Below are positions 52,016-61,077 of a stretch of DNA of 64,000 nt, piece by piece (the stretch's first letter is position 1; every line of letters begins with the position of its first letter). Source of the DNA: Alphaproteobacteria bacterium (GTDB lineage Bacteria; Pseudomonadota; Alphaproteobacteria; JACAEB01); the NCBI GenBank assembly GCA_024236075.1, contig JACKLE010000001.1, forward strand, positions 248,001 through 312,000. The letters are read 5' to 3'. The notes beneath the pieces were generated by a model, which made no database searches, was not told the origin of the DNA, and saw nothing but the letters and a program-made list of their open reading frames with translations. The translations under genes were made by a program, and so were the position numbers.

Positions 52016-54298
52016 TCAGAACTTGACCGAGAGCTCGCCGCCGAAATTGCGGGGCGTGCCCACCACGCAGCGCTGGACCGAGGTGCCGGCCGCCGCGTTC
52101 TGCGCCCCGTAGACCGTGTTCAGGACCTGGTCGAAGAGGCGCGTGCAATAGCCCTCGTCGAAGGCGTTGCGCACGAAGGCCGAGAGCGTCCAGCTCTTGT
52201 CCTCGCCCGAGATGCCGGCCCGGAAGTTCACGATGGTGTAGGCCTCCTGCAGGGCCTGCGGGTTGAGATTGGCGGCGAGATACTGCTCGTCGGTCCATTG
52301 ATACTCGCCCCGCACGAACCAGCCGAGATCGGTGTTGGGGATGCGGTCGGTCCATTGCGCGCCCAGCGAGACGGTGAATTCGGGCGAGTCGGGGCGGCGC
52401 TTGCCCGTCAGATTCTGGGCGGCGCCGCCCGGCAGGCCCGGCGCCCCCCGGAAGTCGGTGAACTCGGAGTCGAGCCAGGCGAAGCCGAGATTGAGGCTCA
52501 GCTCGTCGACGGGCGTCGCGTCGAGGTCGAGCTCCAGCCCGCGCTGGCGCACGCTGCCGGCATTGCCGACGATGAAGCCGAGGCCCGTGAAGGTGCGCTC
52601 CTGGAAGTCGTCGATGTCCATGTGGAAGAGCGTGAGGTTGGCGCGCAGCCGCCGGTCGAAGAGCGTTGACTTGAGGCCGAGCTCGTAGTCCTGCGTGAAT
52701 TCCGGCCCGAAGGTACGCGGCAGGGTGATTGCCTGCGCCTCCGAGTTGAGCCCGCCCGACTTGAAGCCGGTCGCGACCGTCGCGAAGGCCATGACCTCCG
52801 GGGTCACGAAGTAGCGCCCGGTGAGCGAGTAGGTGACGCGCTCGTCGATCTGCTCGACGCCGAGATTGGAGCCGACCGTCCCGGTCGGCGCGATCGGCGC
52901 CGCGGCGGCGTTGAGTCGGCGGCGGGTGAAGAAGCCCTCCTTCTCGTCGCGCGTCCAGCGCAGGCCGCCCGTGAGCTTGAAGGCGTCGGTGAGGTTCCAG
53001 GTGAGGCTGCCGAAGGCCGCGATGCTCGTGAGCTGCTGGCCGAAATCGTCGATCGTGGCGCGCTCGGGGGCCGCGTTGCACGCGGCGACGAGGCCGGCCT
53101 GGCCGATCGCGGGCAGCACGTCGTTGCAATAATCCGCACCCAGATCGAAGAAGGTGTCGGTGTCGTATTCCTCGTGGTAGAAGAAGAGCCCACCGATATA
53201 TTCGAACATGCCGCCCGTGGCCGACGAGAGCCGCAGCTCCTCGCTGTAATTGTCGGTCGTCGTCACGCGGTCGCGGAAGAGCACCTCCGCCGGCAGGCGC
53301 ACCACCTCCTCTTTGCGATAGTTGTCCTCCCAGTTGCGATAGGAGGTGATGGAGGTCAGCGTGTGGTCGAAGATCTCGTAGTCGACCTTGAGGCTGATGC
53401 CGTACTGCATCTGCGTCGCGGTGTCCGTGTGCACCTGCTTGACCTTCTGGTCGAAGCTCGAGCCCGTATCGACGGTCACGCCGTGGATGGTGGCGAAGGT
53501 GGTGAGGAACTGCGAGGTGATCGAATCCTGCGCGATCTCGACATTCGCGCCGTTGTAGTCGATGAGCTGATAGTCGACGATGAAGTCGGCCTTGAGCTCG
53601 GGGACGGGCGTCCAGGAGAGGCGGCCGCGGAAATTGTAGTCCTGCCGGTCCAGCTCGTCCTCGTTCTCGAAGGTGTTCTCGAGATAGGCGGCGCGGTCCT
53701 GGACGTGGAAGGCGAAGCGCCCGAGCAGCTCGTTCGCGATCGGGCCCGACACGTAGCCCGCCGCGCCGTAGCCGTCGATGTCGCCGCCGAAGAGGCGCAG
53801 GCCCGCCTGCAAATCGCTCGTCGGCGCGCGCGAGCGCACGTTGAGGGCGCCCACGGACGTGTTGCGACCGTAGAGCGTGCCCTGCGGCCCGCGCAGGATC
53901 TCCACCGCCTGCAAATCCATCAGCGTGCCGATCGTGGCGCCCGGACGCGGCACATAGACATCGTCGATGAACACGCCGACCGAAGTCTCGAAGCCGGAAT
54001 TGCCGACCGAGTTCACGCCGCGAATGCCGATGCGCGTGTTGATGAGCTGGTTCGACGTCGTGTACTGAAAGTTCGGCACGTAGAAGGCGAGGGTCTCGAA
54101 ATCGGGGATGCCCGTGCGCTCGATGAAGTCGCCCGAAAGGGCCGTGATCGAGATCGGCACGTCCTGCAGGCTCTCCTCGCGCTTCTGGGCCGTGACGATG
54201 ATCTCGTCGACGGCGGCCTGCGCGGAGCCCGCGATCCCGAGCCCCACCGCGCCCGCAAACAGGCACAGTGTGCATGTCGAAAAGTATAGATTGCGCAT
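52016..54298 (-). CDS. TonB-dependent outer-membrane receptor
   Basis: A 760-aa receptor with a signal peptide (CLFAGAVGLGIAGSAQAA), VDEIIVTAQKREESLQDVPI, plug motifs IGIRGVNSVGNSGF and VEILRGPQGTLYGRNTSVGALN, and a barrel ending in RNFGGELSVKF. The ATG at 54298 follows GAGGGGAGGGAAAA. It is divergent from a Crp/Fnr-type regulator with only 94 bases between, which suggests local control. Substrate unknown. Confidence 0.92.
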   Translation of the reverse strand: MRNLYFSTCTLCLFAGAVGLGIAGSAQAAVDEIIVTAQKREESLQDVPISITALSGDFIERTGIPDFETLAFYVPNFQYTTSNQLINTRIGIRGVNSVGNSGFETSVGVFIDDVYVPRPGATIGTLMDLQAVEILRGPQGTLYGRNTSVGALNVRSRAPTSDLQAGLRLFGGDIDGYGAAGYVSGPIANELLGRFAFHVQDRAAYLENTFENEDELDRQDYNFRGRLSWTPVPELKADFIVDYQLIDYNGANVEIAQDSITSQFLTTFATIHGVTVDTGSSFDQKVKQVHTDTATQMQYGISLKVDYEIFDHTLTSITSYRNWEDNYRKEEVVRLPAEVLFRDRVTTTDNYSEELRLSSATGGMFEYIGGLFFYHEEYDTDTFFDLGADYCNDVLPAIGQAGLVAACNAAPERATIDDFGQQLTSIAAFGSLTWNLTDAFKLTGGLRWTRDEKEGFFTRRRLNAAAAPIAPTGTVGSNLGVEQIDERVTYSLTGRYFVTPEVMAFATVATGFKSGGLNSEAQAITLPRTFGPEFTQDYELGLKSTLFDRRLRANLTLFHMDIDDFQERTFTGLGFIVGNAGSVRQRGLELDLDATPVDELSLNLGFAWLDSEFTDFRGAPGLPGGAAQNLTGKRRPDSPEFTVSLGAQWTDRIPNTDLGWFVRGEYQWTDEQYLAANLNPQALQEAYTIVNFRAGISGEDKSWTLSAFVRNAFDEGYCTRLFDQVLNTVYGAQNAAAGTSVQRCVVGTPRNFGGELSVKF

Positions 54299-54392
54299 TT
54301 TTCCCTCCCCTCTCTTCTCGTGCACGTTTATGCTGTTCTGAATTGGCGGAGAACCTTCCGTTTCCACGCGATTTTCATACTGAGCGAGCAAG
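54299..54392. promoter_or_regulatory. Shared divergent promoter region of TonB receptor and Crp/Fnr regulator
   Basis: 94 bases between the two start codons. An 8-base palindrome CGTGCACG is near 54320, and a 5-bp inverted repeat GTTCT...AGAAC lies near 54336-54355. Either could be a regulator site. No firm hexamers were picked. Confidence 0.4.
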
Positions 54393-55136
54393 ATGGAAGC
54401 GAATGTCGCCACAACGACAATCGGCGTCGAATCTTCCGATTTGGAGGGAAGGCGGACCGAGCTTGCCCGGCGGGCCCTGGGCGCCGAGCCCATTTTCGCG
54501 GCGCTGCCCGCGCCGGTTCTCGACCGCGTGGCGGGGCTCGCGCGGGTCGAGCGGTTTCACACCGCCACGCTGCTCGGCGCGTCGGGCACGCATCTCGAGA
54601 TGCTGCGCTACGTCGTTCAAGGCGGCATAACGATGCGCACGCGCACGGTTTCGGGCGTCGAATCCTCGATGCCGCCCTTCGCGGCCGGCCAATGGGCCAC
54701 CTGGGGCCCGTGCTTCAGCGACGTGCCCCTGGTCTACGACTACTGGGCGCTGGCCGGCTCCGTCTTCATCGCGTTTCCCGTCAAGCCGATAAAATCTCTG
54801 GCCACGTCGCATCCTCAGATCTACCCGCTGATCGTGAACGCGATCATGATCCGGTTTCACAGCCTTCTCGAATGGGCGGTCTATGCCGGCATTCTGGACG
54901 AGGAGCGCCGGATCGCGAACGTGCTGCTGCTCGCGACGCGGCTGGCGGACAAGCGGGCCGCGCTCGCCGTGGCCCTGACCCAGGAGGAGGTCGCGCGCAT
55001 GGCGCAGTGCTCGCGCCAGACCGCCAATCGCATCCTGAGGAGCCTCGAGGCGCGCGGCTTTCTCGAGCGCGGCTATCGCCAGATCCGCATCCTCGACCCG
55101 GACGGGCTCGCGCGCTTCACGCATGACGGGCTCTGA
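54393..55136 (+). CDS. Crp/Fnr family transcriptional regulator
   Basis: A 247-aa regulator with an N-terminal effector beta-roll and a C-terminal winged helix-turn-helix, TQEEVARMAQCSRQTANRILRSLEARGFLERGY. No FNR-type N-terminal cysteine cluster is present, so it does not look like an iron-sulfur oxygen sensor. The effector is not evident; the phosphate-binding cassette of Crp is not obvious. It is divergent from a TonB-dependent receptor and may control it. Confidence 0.88.
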   Translation: MEANVATTTIGVESSDLEGRRTELARRALGAEPIFAALPAPVLDRVAGLARVERFHTATLLGASGTHLEMLRYVVQGGITMRTRTVSGVESSMPPFAAGQWATWGPCFSDVPLVYDYWALAGSVFIAFPVKPIKSLATSHPQIYPLIVNAIMIRFHSLLEWAVYAGILDEERRIANVLLLATRLADKRAALAVALTQEEVARMAQCSRQTANRILRSLEARGFLERGYRQIRILDPDGLARFTHDGL

Positions 55137-55222
55137 AGGGCGCCGCCGCGTTGCGCGCGCCCGGCGACTCGCGATGAATGGGGGCCGCATCGAGGCCGAC
55201 CGCGCCATCGTCCGGAGTCCGC

Positions 55223-56671
55223 ATGGCCGAAGAAGCACCCGCCGCACCGCCGAGCCCTCCGGCCGCTCCCCCGCCCGCGGAGCTTGCGCCCGGGGACGGC
55301 GCCTCGGCCCTCGACGATCTCTTCCAAGGCGCGGGCTGGCGCGGCGCGCTCGCCGATCTCGTCCGCTGGCTCGAGACGAGCGTCTTCACGCGCGACGCCC
55401 TGCTCGCCCTCGCCCTCATCGCGGCGGCGCTTTTCGCCGGCGCGCTCCTCTCGCGGCCCATTCGCGGCCTCGTGGGGCGCATTCCGGCGCGCCATATTCC
55501 GGGGGCGGCGCTCACGCGCCTCCTCGCCGCCGTGCGTATCCTCATGGCGCCGATCCTCTCGCTGCTCTTCCTGCAAATCGCCGCCGGCATCCTCACCGGG
55601 CTCGGCCAGCCCTCGCGCCTCGTCGAGGCGGCGTCCTCGCTGCTCACGGCCTGGGTCGTCATCCGCCTCGTGACGCTCGTCATCCGCTCGCCCCTCTGGT
55701 CGCGGATGGCCTTCTTCCTCGCCTGGCCCGTCGCGGCGCTCGACATATTGGGGCTCCTCGGACCGATCGTCCGCCGGCTCGACGCCCTGGCCATCCCGCT
55801 CGGCGAGAATGCGAGCCTCTCGGCGCTCGACGTCGTGCGCGGCTTCATCGCCTTTCTCGCGCTCTTCTGGGTCGCCTCGACGCTCGGAAAATTCCTCGAG
55901 CGGCGCATCTACCAGATCGACGAGCTCACCCCCTCGCTGCAGGTGCTCATCGTCCGCATCCTGCACGTCCTCATGCCGGTGCTGGCCTTCGTGGCGGCGC
56001 TGCAGCTCATCGGCGTCAACCTCGCCGCGCTCGCCGTCTTCTCGGGCGCGGTCGGCCTCGGCATCGGGCTCGGGCTCCAGCGCTCGATCGCCAATCTCGT
56101 CGCCGGGCTCACGCTCATTCTCGACAAGTCGATCAAGCCCGGCGACGTCGTCAAGGTCGCCGATACCTTCGGCTGGGTCACCTCGCTCGGCGCGCGCTAC
56201 GTCGCGATCCGCACGCGCGACGGCACCTCGCATCTTCTGCCCAATGAGCATTTCATCACGAACGGGGTCGAGAACTGGTCGCACGGCGACAAGCTGGTGC
56301 GTCTGCGCATCCCGGTGGGCGTCTCCTACGGCAGCGATCCGCATCGGGTGATCGGCCTTTGCGTCGCCGCCGCCGCGAGCGTCGAGCGCGTGCTCGCCGC
56401 GCCCGGGCCGCTCTGCCATCTCGTCGCCTTCGGCGACAGCTCGATCGACTTCGAGCTGCGCGTCTGGATCGAGGATCCCGAGAATGGCGTCACGAACGTG
56501 AAGGGCAGGGTGCTTCTCGCCGTTTGGGACGCCTTCCGCGAGAACGGCGTCGAGATTCCCTTCCCGCAGCGCGACCTTCACCTCAAGTCCGCGCCTCCGC
56601 TCGCCGAGCTCTTCGCGCGCCGGGAAGCGGCCGGCGAGGGTGGCGCAAGCCGTGCGCCCGGCGCCGCCTAA
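55223..56671 (+). CDS. MscS-family mechanosensitive ion channel
   Basis: A 482-aa inner-membrane protein with about five membrane helices (from about residue 50 to 300) and a MscS-type cytoplasmic domain. The pore-lining helix region reads GAVGLGIGLGLQRSIANLVAGL, followed by ILDKSIKPGDVVKVADTFGWV and RTRDGTSHLLPNEHFITNGV, all family hallmarks. The ATG at 55223 (GTCCGGAGTCCGC upstream) is preferred to 55178. It would relieve osmotic pressure by opening under membrane tension. Confidence 0.9.
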   Translation: MAEEAPAAPPSPPAAPPPAELAPGDGASALDDLFQGAGWRGALADLVRWLETSVFTRDALLALALIAAALFAGALLSRPIRGLVGRIPARHIPGAALTRLLAAVRILMAPILSLLFLQIAAGILTGLGQPSRLVEAASSLLTAWVVIRLVTLVIRSPLWSRMAFFLAWPVAALDILGLLGPIVRRLDALAIPLGENASLSALDVVRGFIAFLALFWVASTLGKFLERRIYQIDELTPSLQVLIVRILHVLMPVLAFVAALQLIGVNLAALAVFSGAVGLGIGLGLQRSIANLVAGLTLILDKSIKPGDVVKVADTFGWVTSLGARYVAIRTRDGTSHLLPNEHFITNGVENWSHGDKLVRLRIPVGVSYGSDPHRVIGLCVAAAASVERVLAAPGPLCHLVAFGDSSIDFELRVWIEDPENGVTNVKGRVLLAVWDAFRENGVEIPFPQRDLHLKSAPPLAELFARREAAGEGGASRAPGAA

Positions 56672-56699
56672 AATTTTGGTGAATAACGCCTTTCCCATC

Positions 56700-56728
56700 T
56701 TGGCGCTGCGTCGCCCCAGGCCTATATC
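56700..56728 (+). promoter_or_regulatory. Promoter of a predicted small RNA
   Basis: -35 TTGGCG at 56700-56705, a 17-base spacer, and -10 TATATC at 56723-56728. The sequence CTTGG...CTATAT matches the alphaproteobacterial housekeeping form (CTTGAC-N17-CTATAT) well. Transcription would begin around 56734-56735. Confidence 0.6.
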
Positions 56729-56734
56729 AGGCCA

Positions 56735-56831
56735 ACTCAGTCACCTGAGGGCCGAGCCAGCCCCCGTATCCCCCAACCCCAATGGCTCGGCGGTCGAGCG
56801 GGCTCCCATTCGGGAGCCCGCTCGTTCTTTG
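56735..56831 (+). ncRNA. Predicted structured small RNA
   Basis: An approximately 97-nt transcript between the MscS gene and the M28 peptidase gene, with its own promoter. Hairpin 1 is CTCAG, TCAC, CTGAG (56736-56749). Hairpin 2 is GCCGAGCCA (56751-56759) paired with TGGCTCGGC (56783-56791), with a 23-base C-rich single-stranded loop (CCCCCGTATCCCCCAACCCC). Hairpin 3 is a terminator, CGAGCGGGCTCCC, ATTC, GGGAGCCCGCTCG followed by TTCTTTG. The C-rich loop could pair with G-rich ribosome-binding sites. No known RNA family was recognised. Transcription is predicted, not shown. Confidence 0.65.
56795..56831 (+). terminator. Intrinsic terminator ending the predicted small RNA
   Basis: A perfect 13-bp stem, CGAGCGGGCTCCC with GGGAGCCCGCTCG, ATTC loop, followed by a T-rich TTCTTTG. 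Too far (124 bases) from the MscS stop to be just its terminator, although it could also end that transcript. Confidence 0.8.
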
Positions 56832-56935
56832 TCGGGCGCCCGGCGGCCAGGTTGCCTCTCGCGCGGCAGCGCTATACGGTCCACTGGATTGTTTACAAAA
56901 ATCGGGCGCTCCGCGGCGCCATCGGGGGTGACGTC

Positions 56936-58378
56936 ATGCGCGAATTTTGGCGGTTTTGTACGGCTTTTGGGCTGATTTCGCTCTTGACGCTCGTGCCCGC
57001 GCGAGGCTCCGAGCCGGCCTATCCCGACATATCCGGCGCCGAATCCTATGCCTTTCTGGAGGCCTTTACCGGGATCTCGCGCCAGGCGAAGGCCGACGGG
57101 GTCCTCAACTATGGCCGCATCGTCGGCACCAGATACGAGCGCCAGGCGCTCGCCATGGTGCGCGAGGCCTTCGCCGCCGCGGGGGTCGACGAGATCACGC
57201 AGGACGATTTTCCGCTCGGCTGGCCCGAGCTCGTGCCGACGCGCCTCGGGCTCACCCTCACGGGCCCCGACGGCGCGAGCCTCGCGGCGCCGAGCGCCTT
57301 CCTCCAGGGCTTCGCCAAGCTCACGCCCGAGGGCGGCCTCGAGGCCGATCTTGTGGACGGCGGGCGCGGCACGGCCGGGGATCTCTCCGGCCTCGACCTC
57401 AAGGGCAAGATCGTCTTCGTCCGTGTGCCGATCGCCTGGGCCGTCTTCCGCCATCCCGGCCAGGAGACGCTCGCCCGCCTCGTCGAGGAGGGCGAGGCGG
57501 CCGGCCTCGTAATGGCCCTCGATCAGCCCCGGGGCCGCGACAACCGCTACGCGGTGTGGACGGGCACGGAGGGCGCCAGGCTCTCCTGGCTCAACGTCAA
57601 CGGCGAGGACGGGGCGGCGATCGCGGACATGCTCGCGCGGGCGGAGGGCAGGCCCGTCCGTGCCCGGATGGTTGTCGAGGGCGAGATCCTCGATCCCAAG
57701 ACCCATCCGACCGCCAATCTCTACGGCCTCGTCCGGGGCATGTCGGACGACCTCGTCGTGCTGACCTCCCATACCGACAGCATGTTCCAGGGCGCGACGG
57801 ACAATGCCAGCGGCGTCGCGACGCTCGTCACGCTCGCCCGGCACTATGCGAGCCTTCCCAGGGCGGAACGCCCCTACAGCCTCCTCTTCATCGCCACGGG
57901 GGGACACCATTCCGGGCCCGCCGCCGGCGTGCGCTACATCCGCGACAACCGCAAGGACATCGCCGGACGCGCGAAGATCGTTTTCAATCTGGAGCACATG
58001 GCGAGCTTCGATCCCGCGTCCGGAGACAAGGCGGCGGCCGGCACGACGATCACCGAGCACGGCGTCTACGTGCCGAACGAGAGCAAATATCTCGAGAAGG
58101 TCGTGCGCGATGCGATGGCCGAATTCGGCGTGCCCGCGACCAAAGCGACGGCGCGCAACTATGTCGGCGACCTCTATCCCTGGTATACGCTGCGCACCCC
58201 GGCGGTCTGCCTCATGCAGAACACCTATTGGTACCATTCGGAGGCGGACACGCCCGACAAGATCTCGCCCGAGACGCTCGGCGCGGTGGCCAAGGTCTTC
58301 GCCCGGGTGATCGACACGCTCGGAAAAAATCCGGACGCGGACTGGACGCGCCTTTCCGCGCCCCGCACGCGGCCGTGA
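56936..58378 (+). CDS. M28 family metallopeptidase, exported
   Basis: A 480-aa predicted aminopeptidase-type zinc protease. A signal peptide (CTAFGLISLLTLVPARGSEP) is followed by a PA-like insert and the M28 catalytic domain: VVLTSHTDSMFQGATDNASG (first zinc ligands H and D), FIATGGHHSGPAAG, KIVFNLEHMASFDP (E and D region) and YWYHSEADTPDKI (final H). The ATG at 56936 follows ATCGGGGGTGACGTC; the extension to 56852 would place sequence before the signal peptide and is rejected. Substrate: peptides or amino-acid derivatives. Confidence 0.87.
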   Translation: MREFWRFCTAFGLISLLTLVPARGSEPAYPDISGAESYAFLEAFTGISRQAKADGVLNYGRIVGTRYERQALAMVREAFAAAGVDEITQDDFPLGWPELVPTRLGLTLTGPDGASLAAPSAFLQGFAKLTPEGGLEADLVDGGRGTAGDLSGLDLKGKIVFVRVPIAWAVFRHPGQETLARLVEEGEAAGLVMALDQPRGRDNRYAVWTGTEGARLSWLNVNGEDGAAIADMLARAEGRPVRARMVVEGEILDPKTHPTANLYGLVRGMSDDLVVLTSHTDSMFQGATDNASGVATLVTLARHYASLPRAERPYSLLFIATGGHHSGPAAGVRYIRDNRKDIAGRAKIVFNLEHMASFDPASGDKAAAGTTITEHGVYVPNESKYLEKVVRDAMAEFGVPATKATARNYVGDLYPWYTLRTPAVCLMQNTYWYHSEADTPDKISPETLGAVAKVFARVIDTLGKNPDADWTRLSAPRTRP

Positions 58379-58396
58379 GGCGCGTGCGCCGGCCTC

Positions 58397-59326
58397 TCAC
58401 CCTCCGCTGGCGGCCTTTTGCGGGATGGTGATGAAGGGCAGGGCGGCGCCGGGCACTTGGGTCGTCGGCAGCTCGCCATTCCACTTTTCGGCGGCGATGA
58501 GGGTCACGAGCTCGGGGTTCTGCCGCAGCGCGTCGCCCTTGGCCTTGATGGCGAGCGCCTCGGACTCGCCGCGCAGGCGGATGGCGTCGGCCTCGGCCTG
58601 CGCGGCCTGGCGCACCGATTCCGCCCTGGCCTGCGCCTGGACGATGACCTTTTCGGCCTCGATGCGCTCGCGCTCGAGCTGATTGCGCGACTTGCGCACC
58701 TCGGCCTCGGCCTGGGCGGCCGCCTCGATGGCGGTCTCGTAGGCGTCCGAGAAGTCGATGTTCTCGATCTGCGAGCTCTCGATGATGATGAGGTCCTGGG
58801 GCACGCCGGTGCGGATCGCCTCCTCGACGTCCTGCCCGAGCCGCACGCGGTCGGCCGTCACGGTCGCGGCCTGGAACTGTCCGAACACCTCCTTCAGCCG
58901 CTCGGGGACGACGGGGCTGATGGCGCGATCGACATAGCGCGTGCCGTAGCGGGCATAGAGGTCCGCGACGTTGGCCGGATTGACGCGATAGTTCACGGAG
59001 ATGCGGATCTGCGCCTCCTGCACGTCCTTCGAATAGGAAGGCAGATTGTCGTAGAGGAGCTTCTCGGTCCGCACCGAGACGCGCACGATGCTGTCGACGA
59101 AGGGCACCTTCACGTTGAAGCCGGGCCCGGCGACGTGGTCGACCTTGCCGAGGCGCAGCACGACACCGAGCTCGCCCTGATCGATCGTGTAGAAGCTTCC
59201 CGTCACCACCAGAACCGCGACCGCGGCTATGGCGAAGAGCGCCGCCGTGAGGAAGGGCAGGCGCGGGGGACGCGCCATCTCCAGCACATTGCCGCCGCGT
59301 CCGTTCCGTGAGCCGCCATTCGCCAT
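58397..59326 (-). CDS. Prohibitin-family (SPFH) membrane protein
   Basis: A 309-aa protein with an N-terminal membrane helix (FLTAALFAIAAVAVLVVTGS) and an SPFH domain: YTIDQGELGVVLRLGKVDHV, PGFNVKVPFVDSIVRVSVRT. A long coiled coil (AAQAEAEVRKSRNQLERERI to AEADAIRLRGESEALAI) precedes a hydrophobic tail. This matches bacterial prohibitin homologues, which scaffold membrane microdomains and modulate proteases. HflC is a less likely alternative. Confidence 0.85.
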   Translation of the reverse strand: MANGGSRNGRGGNVLEMARPPRLPFLTAALFAIAAVAVLVVTGSFYTIDQGELGVVLRLGKVDHVAGPGFNVKVPFVDSIVRVSVRTEKLLYDNLPSYSKDVQEAQIRISVNYRVNPANVADLYARYGTRYVDRAISPVVPERLKEVFGQFQAATVTADRVRLGQDVEEAIRTGVPQDLIIIESSQIENIDFSDAYETAIEAAAQAEAEVRKSRNQLERERIEAEKVIVQAQARAESVRQAAQAEADAIRLRGESEALAIKAKGDALRQNPELVTLIAAEKWNGELPTTQVPGAALPFITIPQKAASGG

Positions 59327-59390
59327 CGCCGCCTCCCCTGGCCGATCCGATTCGCGCGCATGCTACCGGATTCGCCTCGGTCGAGGCCCT

Positions 59391-60155
59391 TCACGCATGT
59401 CCGGGCGGGGCGGTGCCGGCGCGCTCGGCGAGGAGCTCGAGCTTTGCCTTCTCGCGGACATAGAGGGTGCGGCCCTTGCGCTCGACGATGCCCGTCTGCG
59501 TGAGCTGGCCGAGGACGCGGGCGACCGTCTCGCGGGTCGTGGAGGCGAGGCTCGCGATCTGCGCCTGGGTCGGCAGGGGGTAGATGTACCAGGAGCCCGC
59601 CCGCACCGGGTCCGGCTGCGTCAGGCGCAGGAGCTCCGTGTACACACGCTGGTAGGCCGAGAGCGTCGCCAGATCCATGATCTTGTCGTCGCAGGTGCGC
59701 ACGATGGCGGCGAGCTTGGCCATGACCTTGAGCGCGATCTCCGGGCGCTTCAAAAGCAGCTCGCGGAAGCTCGCCGGGTCGAGCGCGGCGAGGCGCGAGC
59801 GCTCCAGCGCCTCGGCGGTCGCCGAGCGCGGCCGCCCGTCGATCGCCGAGATCTCGCCGAAATACTCGCCCTTGGCGATGTTGGCGTAGGCGACCTCGCG
59901 CCCGCTCGTCGAATAGTTGACGATCCGCACCCGCCCCGCCACGAGGAAGAACACGTCCCGGCTGTCGCTGTCGCGGGTGAGGAGCACCTCGCCGGGCGCC
60001 GCGATGACCCAGCGCACGCGGCCGGCGAGCTCGGCGAGGCTCTCGGCGTCGAGCCCTTCGAGCAGGCGGATGGCGCCGAGGCCCTCGTCGCCCGTGCCGA
60101 TGCCCGGCCCGGCCGGGCGGGCCGCGCCTTCGCCTTTCGGGAGCCCCGAGGTCAT
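59391..60155 (-). CDS. Crp/Fnr family transcriptional regulator
   Basis: A 254-aa regulator with an effector beta-roll (EVLLTRDSDSRDVFFLVAGR, then GEYFGEISAIDGRPRSATAE phosphate-binding cassette) and a C-terminal helix-turn-helix TQAQIASLASTTRETVARVLGQL. There is no FNR cysteine cluster; the single C in VRTCDDK is not a cluster. The cassette resembles the cAMP-type more than the one at 54393. It is divergent from the OmpA-type lipoprotein, and the prohibitin-like gene lies 64 bp downstream on the same strand. Confidence 0.88.
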   Translation of the reverse strand: MTSGLPKGEGAARPAGPGIGTGDEGLGAIRLLEGLDAESLAELAGRVRWVIAAPGEVLLTRDSDSRDVFFLVAGRVRIVNYSTSGREVAYANIAKGEYFGEISAIDGRPRSATAEALERSRLAALDPASFRELLLKRPEIALKVMAKLAAIVRTCDDKIMDLATLSAYQRVYTELLRLTQPDPVRAGSWYIYPLPTQAQIASLASTTRETVARVLGQLTQTGIVERKGRTLYVREKAKLELLAERAGTAPPGHA

Positions 60156-60279
60156 GGCTTTGCCTCCCGTGAAAAGCGCCCCTTTTGTAAAGGCTTAGGC
60201 GCTCGACCGGCTCCGCGCAAGCCGCGCGCGCCGACAAGCGGAGATTGCCGGAACCTTAACGGCCTCGCGCCAATTGCGC

Positions 60280-60308
60280 TTGAGCGCGTGGGCGCCAGGG
60301 TCTAGCGT
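60280..60308 (+). promoter_or_regulatory. Predicted promoter of the OmpA-type lipoprotein
   Basis: TTGAGC (60280-60285), 17-base spacer, TAGCGT (60303-60308). It matches the promoter called before the NSS transporter in -35 hexamer and spacing. It lies in the 240-base gap divergent to the Crp/Fnr regulator. Confidence 0.45.
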
Positions 60309-60397
60309 CTTGCGCGATTCGACGGCCCGGCAGGCCTGCGCGCGTTCAACAGCGCAGGTCGCAGGGCGCAATGCGCGCAACCGACGGGAGAGATGAC

Positions 60398-61066
60398 ATG
60401 CGTAAGGTGGCGATAAGCCTGGCCGCGGCCGTGCTCATGGTTGCAGGCTGCCAGACGACCGACCCCTATACCGGCGAGCAGAAGACCTCGAACACCTCAA
60501 AGGGCGCGATCTTCGGCGCGCTCGGCGGCGCGGTCGTCGGCGCGCTGACCAATACGTCGAGCGGCACGCAGGCCGCGCGCAACGCCCTCATCGGCGCGGG
60601 CGTCGGCGCCCTCGCGGGCGGCGCGGTCGGCAACTACATGGACCGCCAGGAGGCCGCGCTGCGCCAGCGCCTCGCGCAAACCGGCGTCGGTGTGCGCCGG
60701 GTCGGCAACGACATCCTCCTCGTCATGCCGGGCAACATCACCTTCAAGACCGATTCGTCCGACGTGAATTCGAGCTTCTATCCGGTGCTGAGCGACGTCT
60801 CGCTCGTCCTCAAGGAGTTCGACAAGACGACGGTGGAGGTCATGGGCCACACCGATTCGGACGGCTCGGACGCCTACAACGAGTCGCTCTCGCAGAAGCG
60901 CGCCAATTCGGTGAGCCAGTATCTCGTCTCGCAAGGGGTCATGCCGCAGCGCCTCGTCGTCATCGGCTACGGCGAGACGCGGCCCGTCGCGCCGAACACG
61001 ACGCCGGACGGCAAGCAGCAGAACCGCCGCGTCGAGATCCAGATCTCGCCGCTCACCAATTCCTGA
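60398..61066 (+). CDS. OmpA-family lipoprotein with glycine-zipper region
   Basis: A 222-aa outer-membrane lipoprotein. The lipobox is VAGC (C18, LMVAGCQTT). A glycine-zipper stretch (AIFGALGGAVVGALTNTSSG, then IGAGVGALAGGAVGNYM) is followed by an OmpA-type peptidoglycan-binding domain: ITFKTDSSDVNSSFYPVL, VEVMGHTDSDGSDAYN and RLVVIGYGETRPVAPN, ending NRRVEIQISPL. The ATG at 60398 follows GACGGGAGAGATGAC; an ATG at 60371 is less likely. It probably ties the outer membrane to the cell wall. Confidence 0.92.
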   Translation: MRKVAISLAAAVLMVAGCQTTDPYTGEQKTSNTSKGAIFGALGGAVVGALTNTSSGTQAARNALIGAGVGALAGGAVGNYMDRQEAALRQRLAQTGVGVRRVGNDILLVMPGNITFKTDSSDVNSSFYPVLSDVSLVLKEFDKTTVEVMGHTDSDGSDAYNESLSQKRANSVSQYLVSQGVMPQRLVVIGYGETRPVAPNTTPDGKQQNRRVEIQISPLTNS

Positions 61067-61077
61067 GCCCGCGCCGC

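Noticed and set aside
56735..56831. Signal recognition particle RNA or 6S RNA as identity of the predicted small RNA
   Set aside because: It lacks the conserved GGUCAGG/GGAACAG-type SRP loop and the long open bubble of 6S RNA; length and hairpin order do not fit either.
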